Source: Sphingomonas sp.
Lineage (GTDB): Bacteria; Pseudomonadota; Alphaproteobacteria; Sphingomonadales; Sphingomonadaceae
Assembly (NCBI RefSeq): GCF_019635515.1
Contig: NZ_JAHBZI010000002.1
Span: 289,664 to 353,663 of the forward strand
Length of the DNA: 64,000 bases
Direction: 5' to 3'
The notes beneath the pieces were generated by a model. It was not told the DNA's origin, did no database searches, and worked only from the letters and a program-made list of their open reading frames with translations. Of this stretch, positions 26,218 through 35,850 are shown one piece after another. Every line of letters begins with the position of its first letter. Positions within the stretch are counted from its first letter, which is position 1. A program made the position numbers and the translations under genes.

Positions 26218-27093
26218 ATGGCCGCGCGCGCATATTGGCAGGGACAGATACGGCTGGCGCTCGTCTCGATCCCGGTCGAAATCTACACCGCGACCAAATC
26301 AGGCGCAACGATCAGCTTCCACCAGATCCACGAGCCCTCGGGCAAGCGCATCAAATATGAGAAGGTCGCCCCCGGCGTCGGCCCGGTCGATGTCGACGAG
26401 ATCGTCAAGGGATTCGAAGTCGAAAAGGGCGAATATGTCCTGCTCGAACAGGACGAGATCGACGCGGTGAAGCTCGAATCGAAAAGGACGCTCGAACTCA
26501 CCCAGTTCGTCGATGCCGACGAGATCGACGTGCTCTATTACGAGAAGCCCTATTTCGTCGTCCCCGCCGACGATCTCGCCGAGGAAGCCTTCATCGTCCT
26601 GCGCGAAGCGCTCCGCCGCACCCGAAAGGTCGGGCTCGGACAGCTGGCGATGCGCGGCCGCGAATATGTGGTGAGCCTCAAGCCGTGCGGGCGCGGCATG
26701 GTGCTCGAGACGCTGCGCTACGCCGACGAGGTCAACAAGGCGCAGGGCTATTTCCGCGACATTCCCGACAGCGCCCCCGACGCCGAGCTGCTCGGGCTGG
26801 CCGAGAGCCTGATCGAGAAAAAGGTCGCCAAATTCGATCCCAGGGAATTCCACGACCGCTATGTCGATGCGCTCAAGGACCTGATCGAGCGCAAGAAGAA
26901 GGCCAAGGGCCGCAAGATCATCGAGGACAAGGAAGCGGGCACGGACAGCCGTGGCTCGAACGTCGTCGATCTGATGGCGGCGCTCAAGAAATCGCTGGAG
27001 AAGCCGAGTGCGAAAACCAGTGCGGGCGTGAAGACCAAGCCGGCCGCCAAGGCCGCGCCCGCGAGGAAAGCCCCGGCGAAGAAGCGTGCCTAA
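26218..27093 (+). CDS. ku: Ku homodimer protein of bacterial NHEJ
   Basis: The 291-residue protein starts with ARAYWQGQIRLALVSIPVEI, has the Ku bridge-core residues (SFHQIHEPSGKRIKYEKVAP, and GYEV-like VKGFEVEKGEYVLLEQDEID), and ends in a long Lys/Ala-rich tail (KTKPAAKAAPARKAPAKKRA) thought to bind DNA. It holds broken DNA ends for LigD. It overlaps the ligD GTG start by 8 bp. ATG 26218 was chosen over 26188 because it starts at the conserved N-terminus and has AAGGAA upstream. Confidence 0.95.
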   Translation: MAARAYWQGQIRLALVSIPVEIYTATKSGATISFHQIHEPSGKRIKYEKVAPGVGPVDVDEIVKGFEVEKGEYVLLEQDEIDAVKLESKRTLELTQFVDADEIDVLYYEKPYFVVPADDLAEEAFIVLREALRRTRKVGLGQLAMRGREYVVSLKPCGRGMVLETLRYADEVNKAQGYFRDIPDSAPDAELLGLAESLIEKKVAKFDPREFHDRYVDALKDLIERKKKAKGRKIIEDKEAGTDSRGSNVVDLMAALKKSLEKPSAKTSAGVKTKPAAKAAPARKAPAKKRA

Positions 27094-29560
27094 GGCCGAT
27101 CCTCTCGCCAAGTACAACGCCAAGCGCGACTTCGCGCAAACCGCGGAGCCGGCGGGCAAGCTGGCCAGGACCGGCGGAAACCGCTTCATGGTCCAGAAGC
27201 ACGACGCGACGCGGCTGCACTGGGATTTCCGCCTCGAAGTCGACGGCGTGCTCAAAAGCTGGGCGGTGACGCGCGGGCCGAGCATCGATCCGAATGAAAA
27301 GCGCCTTGCGGTGCGCACCGAGGATCATCCGCTAAGCTATGCCGATTTCGAAGGCATCATTCCCAAGGGCCAATATGGCGGCGGCACGGTGATGCTGTGG
27401 GACGACGGCGTCTGGGAGCCTGTCGAGGGCAAGAGCGCCAGGGATCTGGAGAAGGGCCATCTCCATTTCCGCCTCGATGGCGTGCGGATGAAGGGCGAAT
27501 GGTTGCTGATTCGCTTGAAGCCGCGCGGCAAGGAAAAGGCCGAGAACTGGCTGCTGCGCAAGATCGACGATGCCGAAGCCGGCGCGACCGATTTTCTGGT
27601 CGAGACCGGGCTGACCAGCGTCAAGACCGGGCGGACGATGCTGGAGATCGAGGAGGGGAAACCTGCGCATTCGTCATCCCGGCACACACCGGGATCCAGA
27701 GCCAAGGGCGTTACGGGCGTAACCCCGGGCCCCGGCGTGCGCCGGAGTGACGAAAAGGGCAAAGCCCCCGCTTTCCACCGGCCTCAGCTCGCCACCCTTG
27801 TCGACAGCGTCCCCACCGGCAACGCCTGGCTCCACGAAGTCAAATATGACGGCTATCGCGCGCTGATCGCGATCGGCGCGGACGTCAAAATCTACACCCG
27901 CTCCGGCCTCGACTGGACCGATAAATTCCCCGGAATCGCCGAAGCCGCGAAGTCCATCCCAGGCCCGGCGCTGCTCGATGGCGAGATCGTCGCCTACAAG
28001 AACGGCAAGCCCGATTTCTCGACGCTGCAGGACGCGATCTCGGCCGGCGGCGAGGGCCTCACCTATTTCGCTTTCGACCTGCTTGGCGAGGGCGACGAGG
28101 ATCTGACCAAACAGCAGCAGCTCGCCCGCAAGGAGCGGCTGCGCATCCTTCTCGAAGCCGCCGACACGCGCATCCAGTTCTCCGAACATATCGTCGGCGC
28201 CGGCGAGAAGCTGTTCGCGGCGATGTGCCGCGAAGGCTATGAGGGCATCGTCTCGAAGCGCGCCGACGCGCCTTATCGCGGCGCCCGCACCAAGGCTTGG
28301 CTCAAGATCAAATGCACGCGGCGGCAGGAATTCGTGATCATCGGCTGGACACCGTCGAGCGCCAGGGGCCGCGGCTTCCGCTCGCTGCTCCTCGCCGTCA
28401 ATGAGGGCGGCACGCTGCGCTACGCCGGCAAGGTCGGCACCGGATTCAACATGGATGCGCTCCACGATCTGCGCGCGCGCTTCGCGAAGATCGAAGCCGC
28501 CAAGCCCGCCGCCGAAGTGCCGAGGCCCGAGGCGCGCGGCGCGCATTGGGTCAAGCCGAGCCTCGTCGCCGAGATCGCCTTCGCCGAATTCACTGCCGAG
28601 AATGTTGTCCGCCATGCCAGTTTCCTCGGCCTGCGCGGCGACAAGAAGGCGAGCGAAGTGGTCGCCGAAAAGCCCGCGCCTTTGCCTGAAGCTCCCGAGA
28701 CCAGCATCAGGATCAGCAATCCCGATCGCGTGATCTATCCGGAAAGCGGCCTCACCAAGGGCGATCTCGCCGATTATTACGCCGCGGTCGCGCCCAATAT
28801 CCTGCGCTGGCTGGCGAACCGTCCGATCAGCCTGGTCCGCTGCCCGCAGGGCCGCGCCAAATATTGCTTCTTCCAGAAGCATGATGCTGGCTCGTTCGGC
28901 GACCATGTCCACCATGTCGATGTCCGCGAGAAGGACGGTTCGGTCGAACCCTATCTCTATATCGACGATGCCGACGGGATGCTTGCATGTGTCCAGATGG
29001 GCACGATCGAATTCCATGGGTGGGGCTCGGGCGTGGCCGATATCGAAAAGCCCGATCGGCTGGTCTTCGATCTCGATCCCGACGAGGGGCTGGGGTTCGA
29101 AGCGGTCAAGAAGGCCGCCTTCGATATCAAGGGCCACCTCGCCGATATCGGGCTGACCAGCTGGCCGTTGCTGTCGGGCGGCAAGGGCGTCCATGTCGTC
29201 GTCCCGCTGATTCCGCGCGCGGAATGGCCTGAAGTGAAGAGCTTCGCCGAGCGTTTCGCCCGCGCGCTGGCGCAGGCCGAGCCCGAGCGTTTCACCGCCA
29301 ACCTCAAGAAAGCTAACCGCAAGGGCAGGACCTTCCTCGATTATCTCCGCAACCAGCGTGGCAGCACCGCGGTTCTTCCCTATGTCGCCCGCGCCCGCGA
29401 GGATGCACCGGTCGCCGCACCGGTCACCTGGACCGAGCTGCGCGACCTCGACAGCCCCAAGCGCTGGACGATCCGCGACGCCGCCGAACTCAATGAACGC
29501 GCCGCCAGCCGCGCGCTGCGGGGGTGGGGCGAAGCGGGGCAGGAATTGCCCGACCTATAG
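27086..29560 (+). CDS. ligD: DNA ligase D (phosphoesterase-ligase-polymerase)
   Basis: An 824-residue NHEJ enzyme with domain order phosphoesterase (about 20-180, MVQKHDATRLHWDFRLE), ATP-dependent ligase (about 230-530, with nucleophile Lys253 in EVKYDGYR) and primase-polymerase (about 540-820, IRISNPDRVIYPESGLTK, FDLDPDEGLGFE). It acts with Ku on double-strand breaks. The linker between the phosphoesterase and ligase domains (about residues 196-223) is encoded by an interspersed palindromic repeat (27671-27753) that stays in frame. GTG 27086 lies in the end of ku. Confidence 0.95.
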   Translation: MPKADPLAKYNAKRDFAQTAEPAGKLARTGGNRFMVQKHDATRLHWDFRLEVDGVLKSWAVTRGPSIDPNEKRLAVRTEDHPLSYADFEGIIPKGQYGGGTVMLWDDGVWEPVEGKSARDLEKGHLHFRLDGVRMKGEWLLIRLKPRGKEKAENWLLRKIDDAEAGATDFLVETGLTSVKTGRTMLEIEEGKPAHSSSRHTPGSRAKGVTGVTPGPGVRRSDEKGKAPAFHRPQLATLVDSVPTGNAWLHEVKYDGYRALIAIGADVKIYTRSGLDWTDKFPGIAEAAKSIPGPALLDGEIVAYKNGKPDFSTLQDAISAGGEGLTYFAFDLLGEGDEDLTKQQQLARKERLRILLEAADTRIQFSEHIVGAGEKLFAAMCREGYEGIVSKRADAPYRGARTKAWLKIKCTRRQEFVIIGWTPSSARGRGFRSLLLAVNEGGTLRYAGKVGTGFNMDALHDLRARFAKIEAAKPAAEVPRPEARGAHWVKPSLVAEIAFAEFTAENVVRHASFLGLRGDKKASEVVAEKPAPLPEAPETSIRISNPDRVIYPESGLTKGDLADYYAAVAPNILRWLANRPISLVRCPQGRAKYCFFQKHDAGSFGDHVHHVDVREKDGSVEPYLYIDDADGMLACVQMGTIEFHGWGSGVADIEKPDRLVFDLDPDEGLGFEAVKKAAFDIKGHLADIGLTSWPLLSGGKGVHVVVPLIPRAEWPEVKSFAERFARALAQAEPERFTANLKKANRKGRTFLDYLRNQRGSTAVLPYVARAREDAPVAAPVTWTELRDLDSPKRWTIRDAAELNERAASRALRGWGEAGQELPDL
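27671..27753. repeat. Palindromic interspersed repeat inside ligD
   Basis: The element starts TCGTCATCCCGGC and ends GCCGGAGTGACGA, with inner complementary arms, and is translated within the ligD linker (peptide about SSSRHTPGSRAKG). The same repeat family occurs at 45728-45811. Insertion into a flexible linker explains why the protein can stay functional. Confidence 0.75.
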
Positions 29561-29570
29561 CTTTCCAAGC

Positions 29571-29590
29571 CGTCATCCCCGCGAATGACG
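29571..29590. repeat. Short CGTCAT...ATGACG palindrome after ligD
   Basis: CGTCATCCCCGCGAATGACG forms a 6-bp stem and has the same ends as the larger CGTCATCCCGG repeats. It lies 10 bp after the ligD stop and may be a minimal repeat remnant or act as a weak 3' hairpin. Confidence 0.5.
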
Positions 29591-29659
29591 AAGTGAGAAC
29601 CTAATCTGTGTTGCGAAGCAGCATCGATTCGCCCAGAGTCTTGCGAAAGGGAGCTCGGG

Positions 29660-32143
29660 GTGGCCAGCAGCGCCGCAAATCTGTTCGACGCAGGCGTGGT
29701 CGCCGATCGCTGGATCGCCGACTATTGCGCCGCGTCGAAGAGCGGCGACGCCTTGTGCGCCGATGGCGGCGACCGAGCGGCATGGGCGGCCTTGTTTGAA
29801 GAGCTGGCCGGCCTTGGCGACGATCTCGAACATGCCCGCGAACGCGCCCAGCGCCACGCCGCCGATATCGGCACCGGCTTCCGCATCGCCGGCCAGGGCG
29901 AGGATGATGAGCGCCCCTGGCCGCTTTCGCCGGTGCCGCTTCTCATCCCCGAGGCCGAATGGCGGGGGATCGAAGCCGGGGTCGTCCAGCGCGCCGAGCT
30001 GATCGAGCGGCTGCTCGCCGATCTCTATGGCGAGCAGGGTCTGGTCGCCGATGGCCATGTCCCCGCCGCGCTGGTTACCGGCAGCCCCTATTTCCTCCGC
30101 CCGCTGAGCCGGCTCGATCCGCCCGGCGGCCATCATCTCCACTTCGCCGCCTTCGATCTGTGCCGCGGGCCCGAGGGCGGCTGGCGGGTGCTGGCCGATC
30201 ATCTCCGCGCGCCCGCCGGCGCGGGCTATGCGCTCGAAAACCGGCTGGCGATGGCGCGTACGCTCGGCGGCCTGCAGAACCGCCTCAACATCGCCCGCCA
30301 CGCGCCGTTCTTCGCCGCCTTTCGCGAGGGGCTGGCGGCGTCCTGCCGGCGCGTCGATCCGCGCATGGCGCTGCTCACCCCGGGCCGGCTCAATCCCAGC
30401 TATGCCGAACAGGCGCATCTCGCCCGCTATCTCGGCTTCCTGCTGGTCGAGGGCCCCGATCTCGCGGTGCTCGACGACAAGCTCTATGTCCGCACCATCG
30501 CCGGGCTCAAGCGTATCGATGCGTTGTGGCACCGGCTCGATCCGCGCCTGCTCGATCCGCTCGCGCTCGATTCGCATTCGTCGATCGGCGTGCCCGGGGT
30601 GATCGATGCGATGGCGGCGGGCAATGTCGTCATCGCCAACGCGCCAGGCGCCGGCCTGCTCGAAGCGCCCGCCTTCGCCGCCTTCCTGCCCAGGCTCGGC
30701 AAGATCCTCGGCGAGCCGCTGAAGCTGCCCAACATCGCCACCTGGTGGTGCGGCCAGGATGCGGCACGCGCGCATGTCGAAGCCCATCTCGACACGCTCG
30801 TCATCGCCCCGGCCTTCGGCGCCACGCCGCTTGGCCTGCCCAATGGCAAGCCGGTGCTGGGCGCCAGCCTCACTGGCGATGCCCGCGCCGCCCTGCTCGC
30901 CGATCTCGCCCGCCGTCCGCAGGATTATGTCGGGCAGGAAGTCGTCCGCCTCTCGACGATGCCGGTGGTCGCCGAAGGCGCGCTCGCCCCGCGCCCCTTC
31001 ACCCTGCGCGTCTTCGTGGCACGCGGCGGCGACGGCAATTGGAGCGTGATGCCCGGCGGCTTCGCCCGCATCGGCGAGCATGCCGATGCCCGCGCCGCGG
31101 TGATGGGCGAGGGCCTGTGGTCCGCCGATGTCGCGATCCATGGCGATGAGGAAGTGGCGCCCGTCTCGCTGCTGCCTTCGGGGGATTCGACGGCGCTGCG
31201 CCGCAATCCCGGCACGCTTCCCAGCCGGGTCGCCGACAATCTCTTCTGGCTCGGCCGCTATCTGGAGCGTGGCGAGGCGCTGCTCGGCGTGCTGCGCGTT
31301 CTGCTCGGCCACTCGATCAGCGCCGACACCGGCGCGGCGCTCTCCGCCGACACGGTCCGCCGCCTCGTCGGGCTGGTCGTCGCCGCCGGCGCCGCGCCCG
31401 AGCCCAAGGCCTATAAGCGCGCCGATTTGACCGCGCTGATCCGCATCGCCCTGGAGGGCGAGGACGGCTGGTACAGCGTCCGCTACACCAACGCCCAGGC
31501 CAGGCGCATCGCCGAAGTCTCGCGCGAGCGGCTCTCGGCCGATATGGTCCGGCTGCTCGACGCGCCGTTCCCGACCCGGGGCAGCGTCCTCGACCGCACC
31601 GGCAGCCTTCAGCGCCGCTATTCCGCGCTCGCCGGCCTCGCCGCCGAGCATATGGGCCGCACCGACGCGTGGCGCTTCCACGATATCGGCCGCCGTATCG
31701 AGCGCGCCAGTAACGCGGTCCGCGCGATCCGCGCGTTCGGCAGCGTACAGGCGACCAGCGACGATCTTTCGACCCTGCTCGATCTCGCCGACAGCCAGAT
31801 CAGCTATCGCCAACGCTATCTGACCGGGATGGCGCGCGTCCCTGTCCTCGATCTCGTCACGCTCGATCCGGGCAATCCGCGCGGCATCGCCTTCCAGGTC
31901 GCGGCGATCTCGGGGCATCTCAACAAATTGCCCGTGCTGTCCGATTCCGGTCTTGCCGAAGCGCAGCAGGAACAGGCGCGCGAGCTCGCCGCGATCCTCG
32001 TCACCGCCAATGCCACCCGCATCGATGACTGGATGCTCGGCGATATCGGCGTGCGCCTCACCAACCTCTCCGACGCGATCGCTCGCCGCTATTTCCTGCA
32101 GGGCGCCGAGCCCTTGCGTGCCGCAGGGATGGTGCTGGCGTGA
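29660..32143 (+). CDS. Fused circularly permuted ATP-grasp and alpha-E domain protein
   Basis: An 827-residue protein joining a circularly permuted ATP-grasp type 2 domain (DUF404/DUF407; about 1-480, with LDDKLYVRTIAGLKRIDALW, ANAPGAGLLEAPAF and VMPGGFARIG) to an alpha-E domain (DUF403; about 510-815, with LPSRVADNLFWLGRYLERGE, WRFHDIGRRIERA). These are often separate genes in one operon with a transglutaminase-like gene, which follows here with overlapping stop/start. The system is thought to make or process an unusual peptide or amide, but the product is unknown. Start is GTG 29660. Confidence 0.88.
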   Translation: MASSAANLFDAGVVADRWIADYCAASKSGDALCADGGDRAAWAALFEELAGLGDDLEHARERAQRHAADIGTGFRIAGQGEDDERPWPLSPVPLLIPEAEWRGIEAGVVQRAELIERLLADLYGEQGLVADGHVPAALVTGSPYFLRPLSRLDPPGGHHLHFAAFDLCRGPEGGWRVLADHLRAPAGAGYALENRLAMARTLGGLQNRLNIARHAPFFAAFREGLAASCRRVDPRMALLTPGRLNPSYAEQAHLARYLGFLLVEGPDLAVLDDKLYVRTIAGLKRIDALWHRLDPRLLDPLALDSHSSIGVPGVIDAMAAGNVVIANAPGAGLLEAPAFAAFLPRLGKILGEPLKLPNIATWWCGQDAARAHVEAHLDTLVIAPAFGATPLGLPNGKPVLGASLTGDARAALLADLARRPQDYVGQEVVRLSTMPVVAEGALAPRPFTLRVFVARGGDGNWSVMPGGFARIGEHADARAAVMGEGLWSADVAIHGDEEVAPVSLLPSGDSTALRRNPGTLPSRVADNLFWLGRYLERGEALLGVLRVLLGHSISADTGAALSADTVRRLVGLVVAAGAAPEPKAYKRADLTALIRIALEGEDGWYSVRYTNAQARRIAEVSRERLSADMVRLLDAPFPTRGSVLDRTGSLQRRYSALAGLAAEHMGRTDAWRFHDIGRRIERASNAVRAIRAFGSVQATSDDLSTLLDLADSQISYRQRYLTGMARVPVLDLVTLDPGNPRGIAFQVAAISGHLNKLPVLSDSGLAEAQQEQARELAAILVTANATRIDDWMLGDIGVRLTNLSDAIARRYFLQGAEPLRAAGMVLA

Positions 32144-33030
32144 TGCTCTACGATATCCGTCACGTGACGCGCTTCGATTATGCGCGCGCGGTCGGCTTCG
32201 CGCGCAACAATCTGCGGCTCAAGCCGATCCTGTGGTCGGGCCAGGAAATGCTCGACTACAGCCTGACCGTCGAGCCGCATGGCCGCATCCAGCCGGCGCG
32301 CGCCGAGGCGGGGCTGGCCAATGTCATGCGGCTGGTGGTCGAGGCGCCGGCCAGGACGCTGACCATCACCAGCACCGCGCGGGTGCGGGTCAATCGCCCG
32401 ATCCCGTTCCCCCGGCCGGATGACCCGACGATCGCCGAGATCGCCGCGCTCGCCCGGACCAGCCGCGACGCCTCGCCCGCCAGTCCCGCCAGCTATATCT
32501 TTCCCTCGCCGCTGATCCCGGTCGATGCCGATATCGCCGCCTGGTGCGCCGGGGACCTCGATCCCGCGCGCGGGATTCTCGACGCCGCTTATGCGCTCGC
32601 CTGCCGCATCCAGCGCGAATTCGATTTCGATACCGGGGCGACGATGGTCGATACCCCGCCACACGAGGCGTTCCGCAAGCGCGGGGGCGTTTGTCAGGAT
32701 TTCGCGCAGATCATGATTTCCGGGCTGCGCGCCGCCGGTCTGCCCGCCGCCTATGTCTCGGGCTATCTGCGCACCTTGCCGCCACCCGGCCAGCCGCGCC
32801 TGGTCGGCGCCGATGCGACGCATGCCTGGGTATTGGTCTGGGCCGGAGCGGAGCTGGGCTGGGTCGGGGTCGATCCCACCAACGGCATCTGGATGGCCGA
32901 GGATCATATCGTTGTCGCCATCGGCCGCGATTATTCGGATATCGCGCCGGTCGACGGCGTCGTTCTTGGGTCGGGCGCACAGCAGATGCACGTTTCGGTC
33001 GATGTCGAGCCGCTGGAGACCGGCGCCTAG
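32143..33030 (+). CDS. Transglutaminase-like family protein
   Basis: The 295-residue protein has an N-terminal beta domain (LYDIRHVTRFDYARAVGFAR) and a transglutaminase-like core with the triad Cys (KRGGVCQDFAQIM), His (DATHAWVLVW) and Asp (GVDPTNG). It is encoded directly after the ATP-grasp/alpha-E gene (ATG 32143 shares a base with its stop), an arrangement conserved in many bacteria. It may be a peptidase or amidase acting on the product of the ATP-grasp partner. GTG 32140 is an alternative start. Confidence 0.9.
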   Translation: MLYDIRHVTRFDYARAVGFARNNLRLKPILWSGQEMLDYSLTVEPHGRIQPARAEAGLANVMRLVVEAPARTLTITSTARVRVNRPIPFPRPDDPTIAEIAALARTSRDASPASPASYIFPSPLIPVDADIAAWCAGDLDPARGILDAAYALACRIQREFDFDTGATMVDTPPHEAFRKRGGVCQDFAQIMISGLRAAGLPAAYVSGYLRTLPPPGQPRLVGADATHAWVLVWAGAELGWVGVDPTNGIWMAEDHIVVAIGRDYSDIAPVDGVVLGSGAQQMHVSVDVEPLETGA

Positions 33031-33084
33031 CTCTTGCGTTGATGCCCGGTCGCGCCGAAATAGCGCGCGAACAAAGGGACAAGA

Positions 33085-33999
33085 ATGGCCGATCCGTACG
33101 CAACTTTGGGAGTAGCCCGTGGCGCCGACGAGGCGACGATCAAGAAAGCCTATCGCAAGCTCGCCAAGGAGCTGCACCCCGATCGCAACAAGGACGATCC
33201 GAAGAAGGCCGAGCGCTTCGCCAAGGTGACGCAGGCCTATGACCTGCTCACCGACAAGGACAAGCGCGCGCGCTTCGATCGCGGCGAGATCGACGGTGAC
33301 GGCAATCCCACCGCGCCGTTCGGCTTCGGCGGCGGGCCCGGCGGACCGCAGGGCGGCTTCAGCGCGCGCGATTTCGGCGGCGGCGATGCCGGCGGGTTCA
33401 GCGATATCTTCGAGGGCCTGTTTGGCGGGCGCGGCGGCGGTGGCGGTTTCTCCAGCGGCTTCGGGCGGCGCCCGGCCGCCAAGGGCGCCAACGTCGCCTA
33501 TCGCCTCGCCGTGTCGTTCGAGGATGCCGCCCGGCTCAGCCCGCAGCGCATCACGCTGCGCGACGGCAAGACCATCGACCTGAAACTGCCGGCGGGTGTC
33601 GAGACCGGCACCCAGATGCGGCTGACCGGCAAGGGCGACGAGGGGCCGGGCGGGATGGGCGACGCGATCGTCACCATCGAGATCGGCAAGCACGCTTTCT
33701 ATTCGCGCAGCGGCGACGATATCCGTCTCGACCTGCCGGTGACGCTCCGGGAAGCGGTGCTCGGCGGCCCGGTCCGCGTGCCGACCCCCGATGGCCCGGT
33801 GATGCTCACGGTCCCCAAGGGTTCGACCTCGGGCAAGGTGCTGCGCCTCGGCGGCCGCGGCTTTCACAAGAAGGGCGGGACGCGCGGCAATCTGCTCGTC
33901 ACCCTGATCGTCGATCTCCCAAGCGACGATGCCGCGCTGACCAGCTTCGCCGAGGGCTGGCAGGATATGCGGAACCCGCGCGCGAAGATGGGCGTCTAG
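33085..33999 (+). CDS. DnaJ C-terminal/CbpA-like J-domain protein
   Basis: The 304-residue product has a J domain (residues 1-66, HPD at 31-33), a Gly/Phe-rich linker (about 75-130, including GGRGGGGGFSSGF) and the two beta-barrel substrate-binding domains of the CbpA type. There is no Cys-rich zinc finger, so it is not a canonical DnaJ. It would deliver substrates to DnaK. The yihY-like gene follows after 6 bp. Confidence 0.92.
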   Translation: MADPYATLGVARGADEATIKKAYRKLAKELHPDRNKDDPKKAERFAKVTQAYDLLTDKDKRARFDRGEIDGDGNPTAPFGFGGGPGGPQGGFSARDFGGGDAGGFSDIFEGLFGGRGGGGGFSSGFGRRPAAKGANVAYRLAVSFEDAARLSPQRITLRDGKTIDLKLPAGVETGTQMRLTGKGDEGPGGMGDAIVTIEIGKHAFYSRSGDDIRLDLPVTLREAVLGGPVRVPTPDGPVMLTVPKGSTSGKVLRLGGRGFHKKGGTRGNLLVTLIVDLPSDDAALTSFAEGWQDMRNPRAKMGV

Positions 34000-34005
34000 G
34001 TCTTA

Positions 34006-34980
34006 GTGACCGAGACCCCGCCCGTAGCCGAACCCCGCCCGGCACCGCCCGGCATCTCCCCCGAATCGCCCGAGGCGCGGCGGCGGGGTTTCGGCAAGCG
34101 GCTCGAGGATCTCGGCTTCAGCCAGCGCGCGCTCGAAATCCTCAAGCGCGTTGGCGTCGGCACCTATACCGATGGCTTCACCCATGCCGGCAACCTCGCC
34201 TATCTGTCGCTGGTCACGCTGTTTCCGTTCTTCATCGTCACCGCCGCGATCGCCCGGGTGTTCGGCCGCCGCGAAGATACCATCGCGGCGTTGAATGCCT
34301 TCCTCAACACCGTGCCCCCCGACGTCGCCAACCTCCTTGCCCAGCCGATCCGCGATGTGCTGGAGGCGCGCTCGGGCAACCTTCTCTGGTTCGGCGCCAT
34401 CGTCGGCCTGTGGACCACCGCCGGCTTCATCGAGACGCTCCGCGCGATCCTCCGCCAGGCATATGGCACGCAAAGCTCGACCCCCTTCTGGCGCTACCGG
34501 TTGGGCGCGATCGGGATGATCGTCGGCGCGGTGATCCTCGCCATGGCGGCGTTCAGCTTCCAGGTGATCCTGACCGGCGTCGAGCAATTGCTCTACCGGG
34601 TTTTCCCTTTCGCGGTGGAGGCGCAGCAGGCGGTGTCGATCGGCCGCCTCGCCCCCGGCCTCGCGCTGTTCGGCGCGCTCTACATCCTGTTCTATTCGCT
34701 GACCCCGGCGAAGTATCGCAAGACCACATGTCTCAAATGGCCCGGCGCGGCACTGGTCACGGGCTGGTGGCTGGGGACGACGGCATTGCTCCCCAGGGTG
34801 CTGTCGCTGCTCGGCGGCTATGACCTGACCTATGGCAGTCTCGCCGGCGTGATGATCGCCTTGATCTTCTTCTTCATCATTGGCTTGGGCGTGGTGATCG
34901 GCGCGGAATTGAACGCGGCTCTGGCGGAAGTCCCTCAGGAAGGTCTAGAGAGCGCCGAAAGCAAGGAGGTTGCTGCATGA
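34006..34980 (+). CDS. YihY/BrkB family inner-membrane protein
   Basis: A 324-residue protein with about six membrane segments (LAYLSLVTLFPFFIVTAAIA, LLWFGAIVGLWTTAGFIETL, IGMIVGAVILAMAAFSF and others) matching the virulence factor BrkB/YihY family. The conserved AGNLAYLSL and SLAGVMIALIFFFIIGLGVV are present. The function is uncertain; the family was once annotated as RNase BN in error. It starts at GTG 34006 and overlaps fabI by 4 bp. Confidence 0.88.
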   Translation: MTETPPVAEPRPAPPGISPESPEARRRGFGKRLEDLGFSQRALEILKRVGVGTYTDGFTHAGNLAYLSLVTLFPFFIVTAAIARVFGRREDTIAALNAFLNTVPPDVANLLAQPIRDVLEARSGNLLWFGAIVGLWTTAGFIETLRAILRQAYGTQSSTPFWRYRLGAIGMIVGAVILAMAAFSFQVILTGVEQLLYRVFPFAVEAQQAVSIGRLAPGLALFGALYILFYSLTPAKYRKTTCLKWPGAALVTGWWLGTTALLPRVLSLLGGYDLTYGSLAGVMIALIFFFIIGLGVVIGAELNAALAEVPQEGLESAESKEVAA

Positions 34981-35780
34981 CCGGATTGATGCAGGGGAAG
35001 CGCGGGCTGATCATGGGCCTCGCCAACGATCGTTCGCTCGCATGGGGCATCGCCCAGAAATTGCGCGAGCAGGGCGCCGAGCTGGCGTTCAGCTATCAGG
35101 GCGAAGCGCTGGAAAAGCGGGTCCGCCCGCTCGCCGAGCAGCTCGGCAGCGATTTCCTGATCGATTGCGATGTTTCCGACATGGCCGCGCTCGATGTCGC
35201 GTTCGATGCCTTGCGGGCACGCTGGGCGACGATCGACTTCGTCGTCCACGCCATCGGTTTCTCCGACAAGAACGAGCTGCGCGGCGGCTATGTCGATACC
35301 AGCCTCGATAATTTCCTGATGACGATGAACATCAGCGTCTATTCGTTCGTCGCGGTGGCGCAGCGCGCCTCGAAGATGATGCCGAACGGCGGCAGCCTGC
35401 TGACGCTCAGCTATTACGGCGCCGAAAAGGTGATCCCGCATTACAACGTCATGGGCGTCGCCAAGGCCGCGCTCGAGACCAGCGTCCAATACCTCGCCGT
35501 CGATCTCGGCCGCGACAATATCCGCGTCAACGCGATCTCGGCCGGCCCGATCAAGACGCTCGCCGCCTCGGGTATCGGCGATTTCCGCCTGATCCTGAAG
35601 TGGAACGAGCTCAACAGCCCGCTCAAGCGCAATGTCACGATCGAGGATGTCGGCGGCGCCGGGCTATATTTCTGCAGCGATCTCTCGGCCGGCGTCACCG
35701 GCGAGACCCACCATGTCGATGCCGGCTATCACGTCATCGGCATGAAGGCGGAGGACGCCCCGGATATCGCTTTGGCATAG
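34977..35780 (+). CDS. fabI: Enoyl-ACP reductase (NADH)
   Basis: A 267-residue short-chain dehydrogenase-type enoyl reductase completing each fatty-acid elongation cycle. It has the nucleotide-binding MGLANDRSLAWGIA, and the catalytic Tyr156 and Lys163 in YYGAEKVIPHYNVMGVAK fall at the same numbers as in E. coli FabI. The SAGPIKTLAASGI loop contains the triclosan-site region. ATG 34977 overlaps the yihY-like stop. A DUF559 gene unit flanked by inverted repeats begins 6 bp after its stop. Confidence 0.95.
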   Translation: MTGLMQGKRGLIMGLANDRSLAWGIAQKLREQGAELAFSYQGEALEKRVRPLAEQLGSDFLIDCDVSDMAALDVAFDALRARWATIDFVVHAIGFSDKNELRGGYVDTSLDNFLMTMNISVYSFVAVAQRASKMMPNGGSLLTLSYYGAEKVIPHYNVMGVAKAALETSVQYLAVDLGRDNIRVNAISAGPIKTLAASGIGDFRLILKWNELNSPLKRNVTIEDVGGAGLYFCSDLSAGVTGETHHVDAGYHVIGMKAEDAPDIALA

Positions 35781-35786
35781 CTTAAA

Positions 35787-35850
35787 CCCCTCTCCCTGAA
35801 GGGGAGAGGGAAGGGGCCCGCGCCGAAGGCGTGGGAAGGGTGAGGGCATG
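35787..35850. repeat. Left inverted repeat flanking the DUF559 gene
   Basis: CCCCTCTCCCTGAAGGGGAG and following bases through GGGTGAGGGCATG form two nested hairpins. The reverse complement of this block matches 36189-36248 closely over about 60 bases. It contains the ATG of the DUF559 gene at its inner edge. Confidence 0.8.

Noticed and set aside
29573..31918. A 781-codon minus-strand frame opposite the ATP-grasp/alpha-E gene
   Set aside because: It is compositional shadow sequence with Arg/Ala/Gly/Asp bias and no motif. The plus-strand protein has clear family segments.
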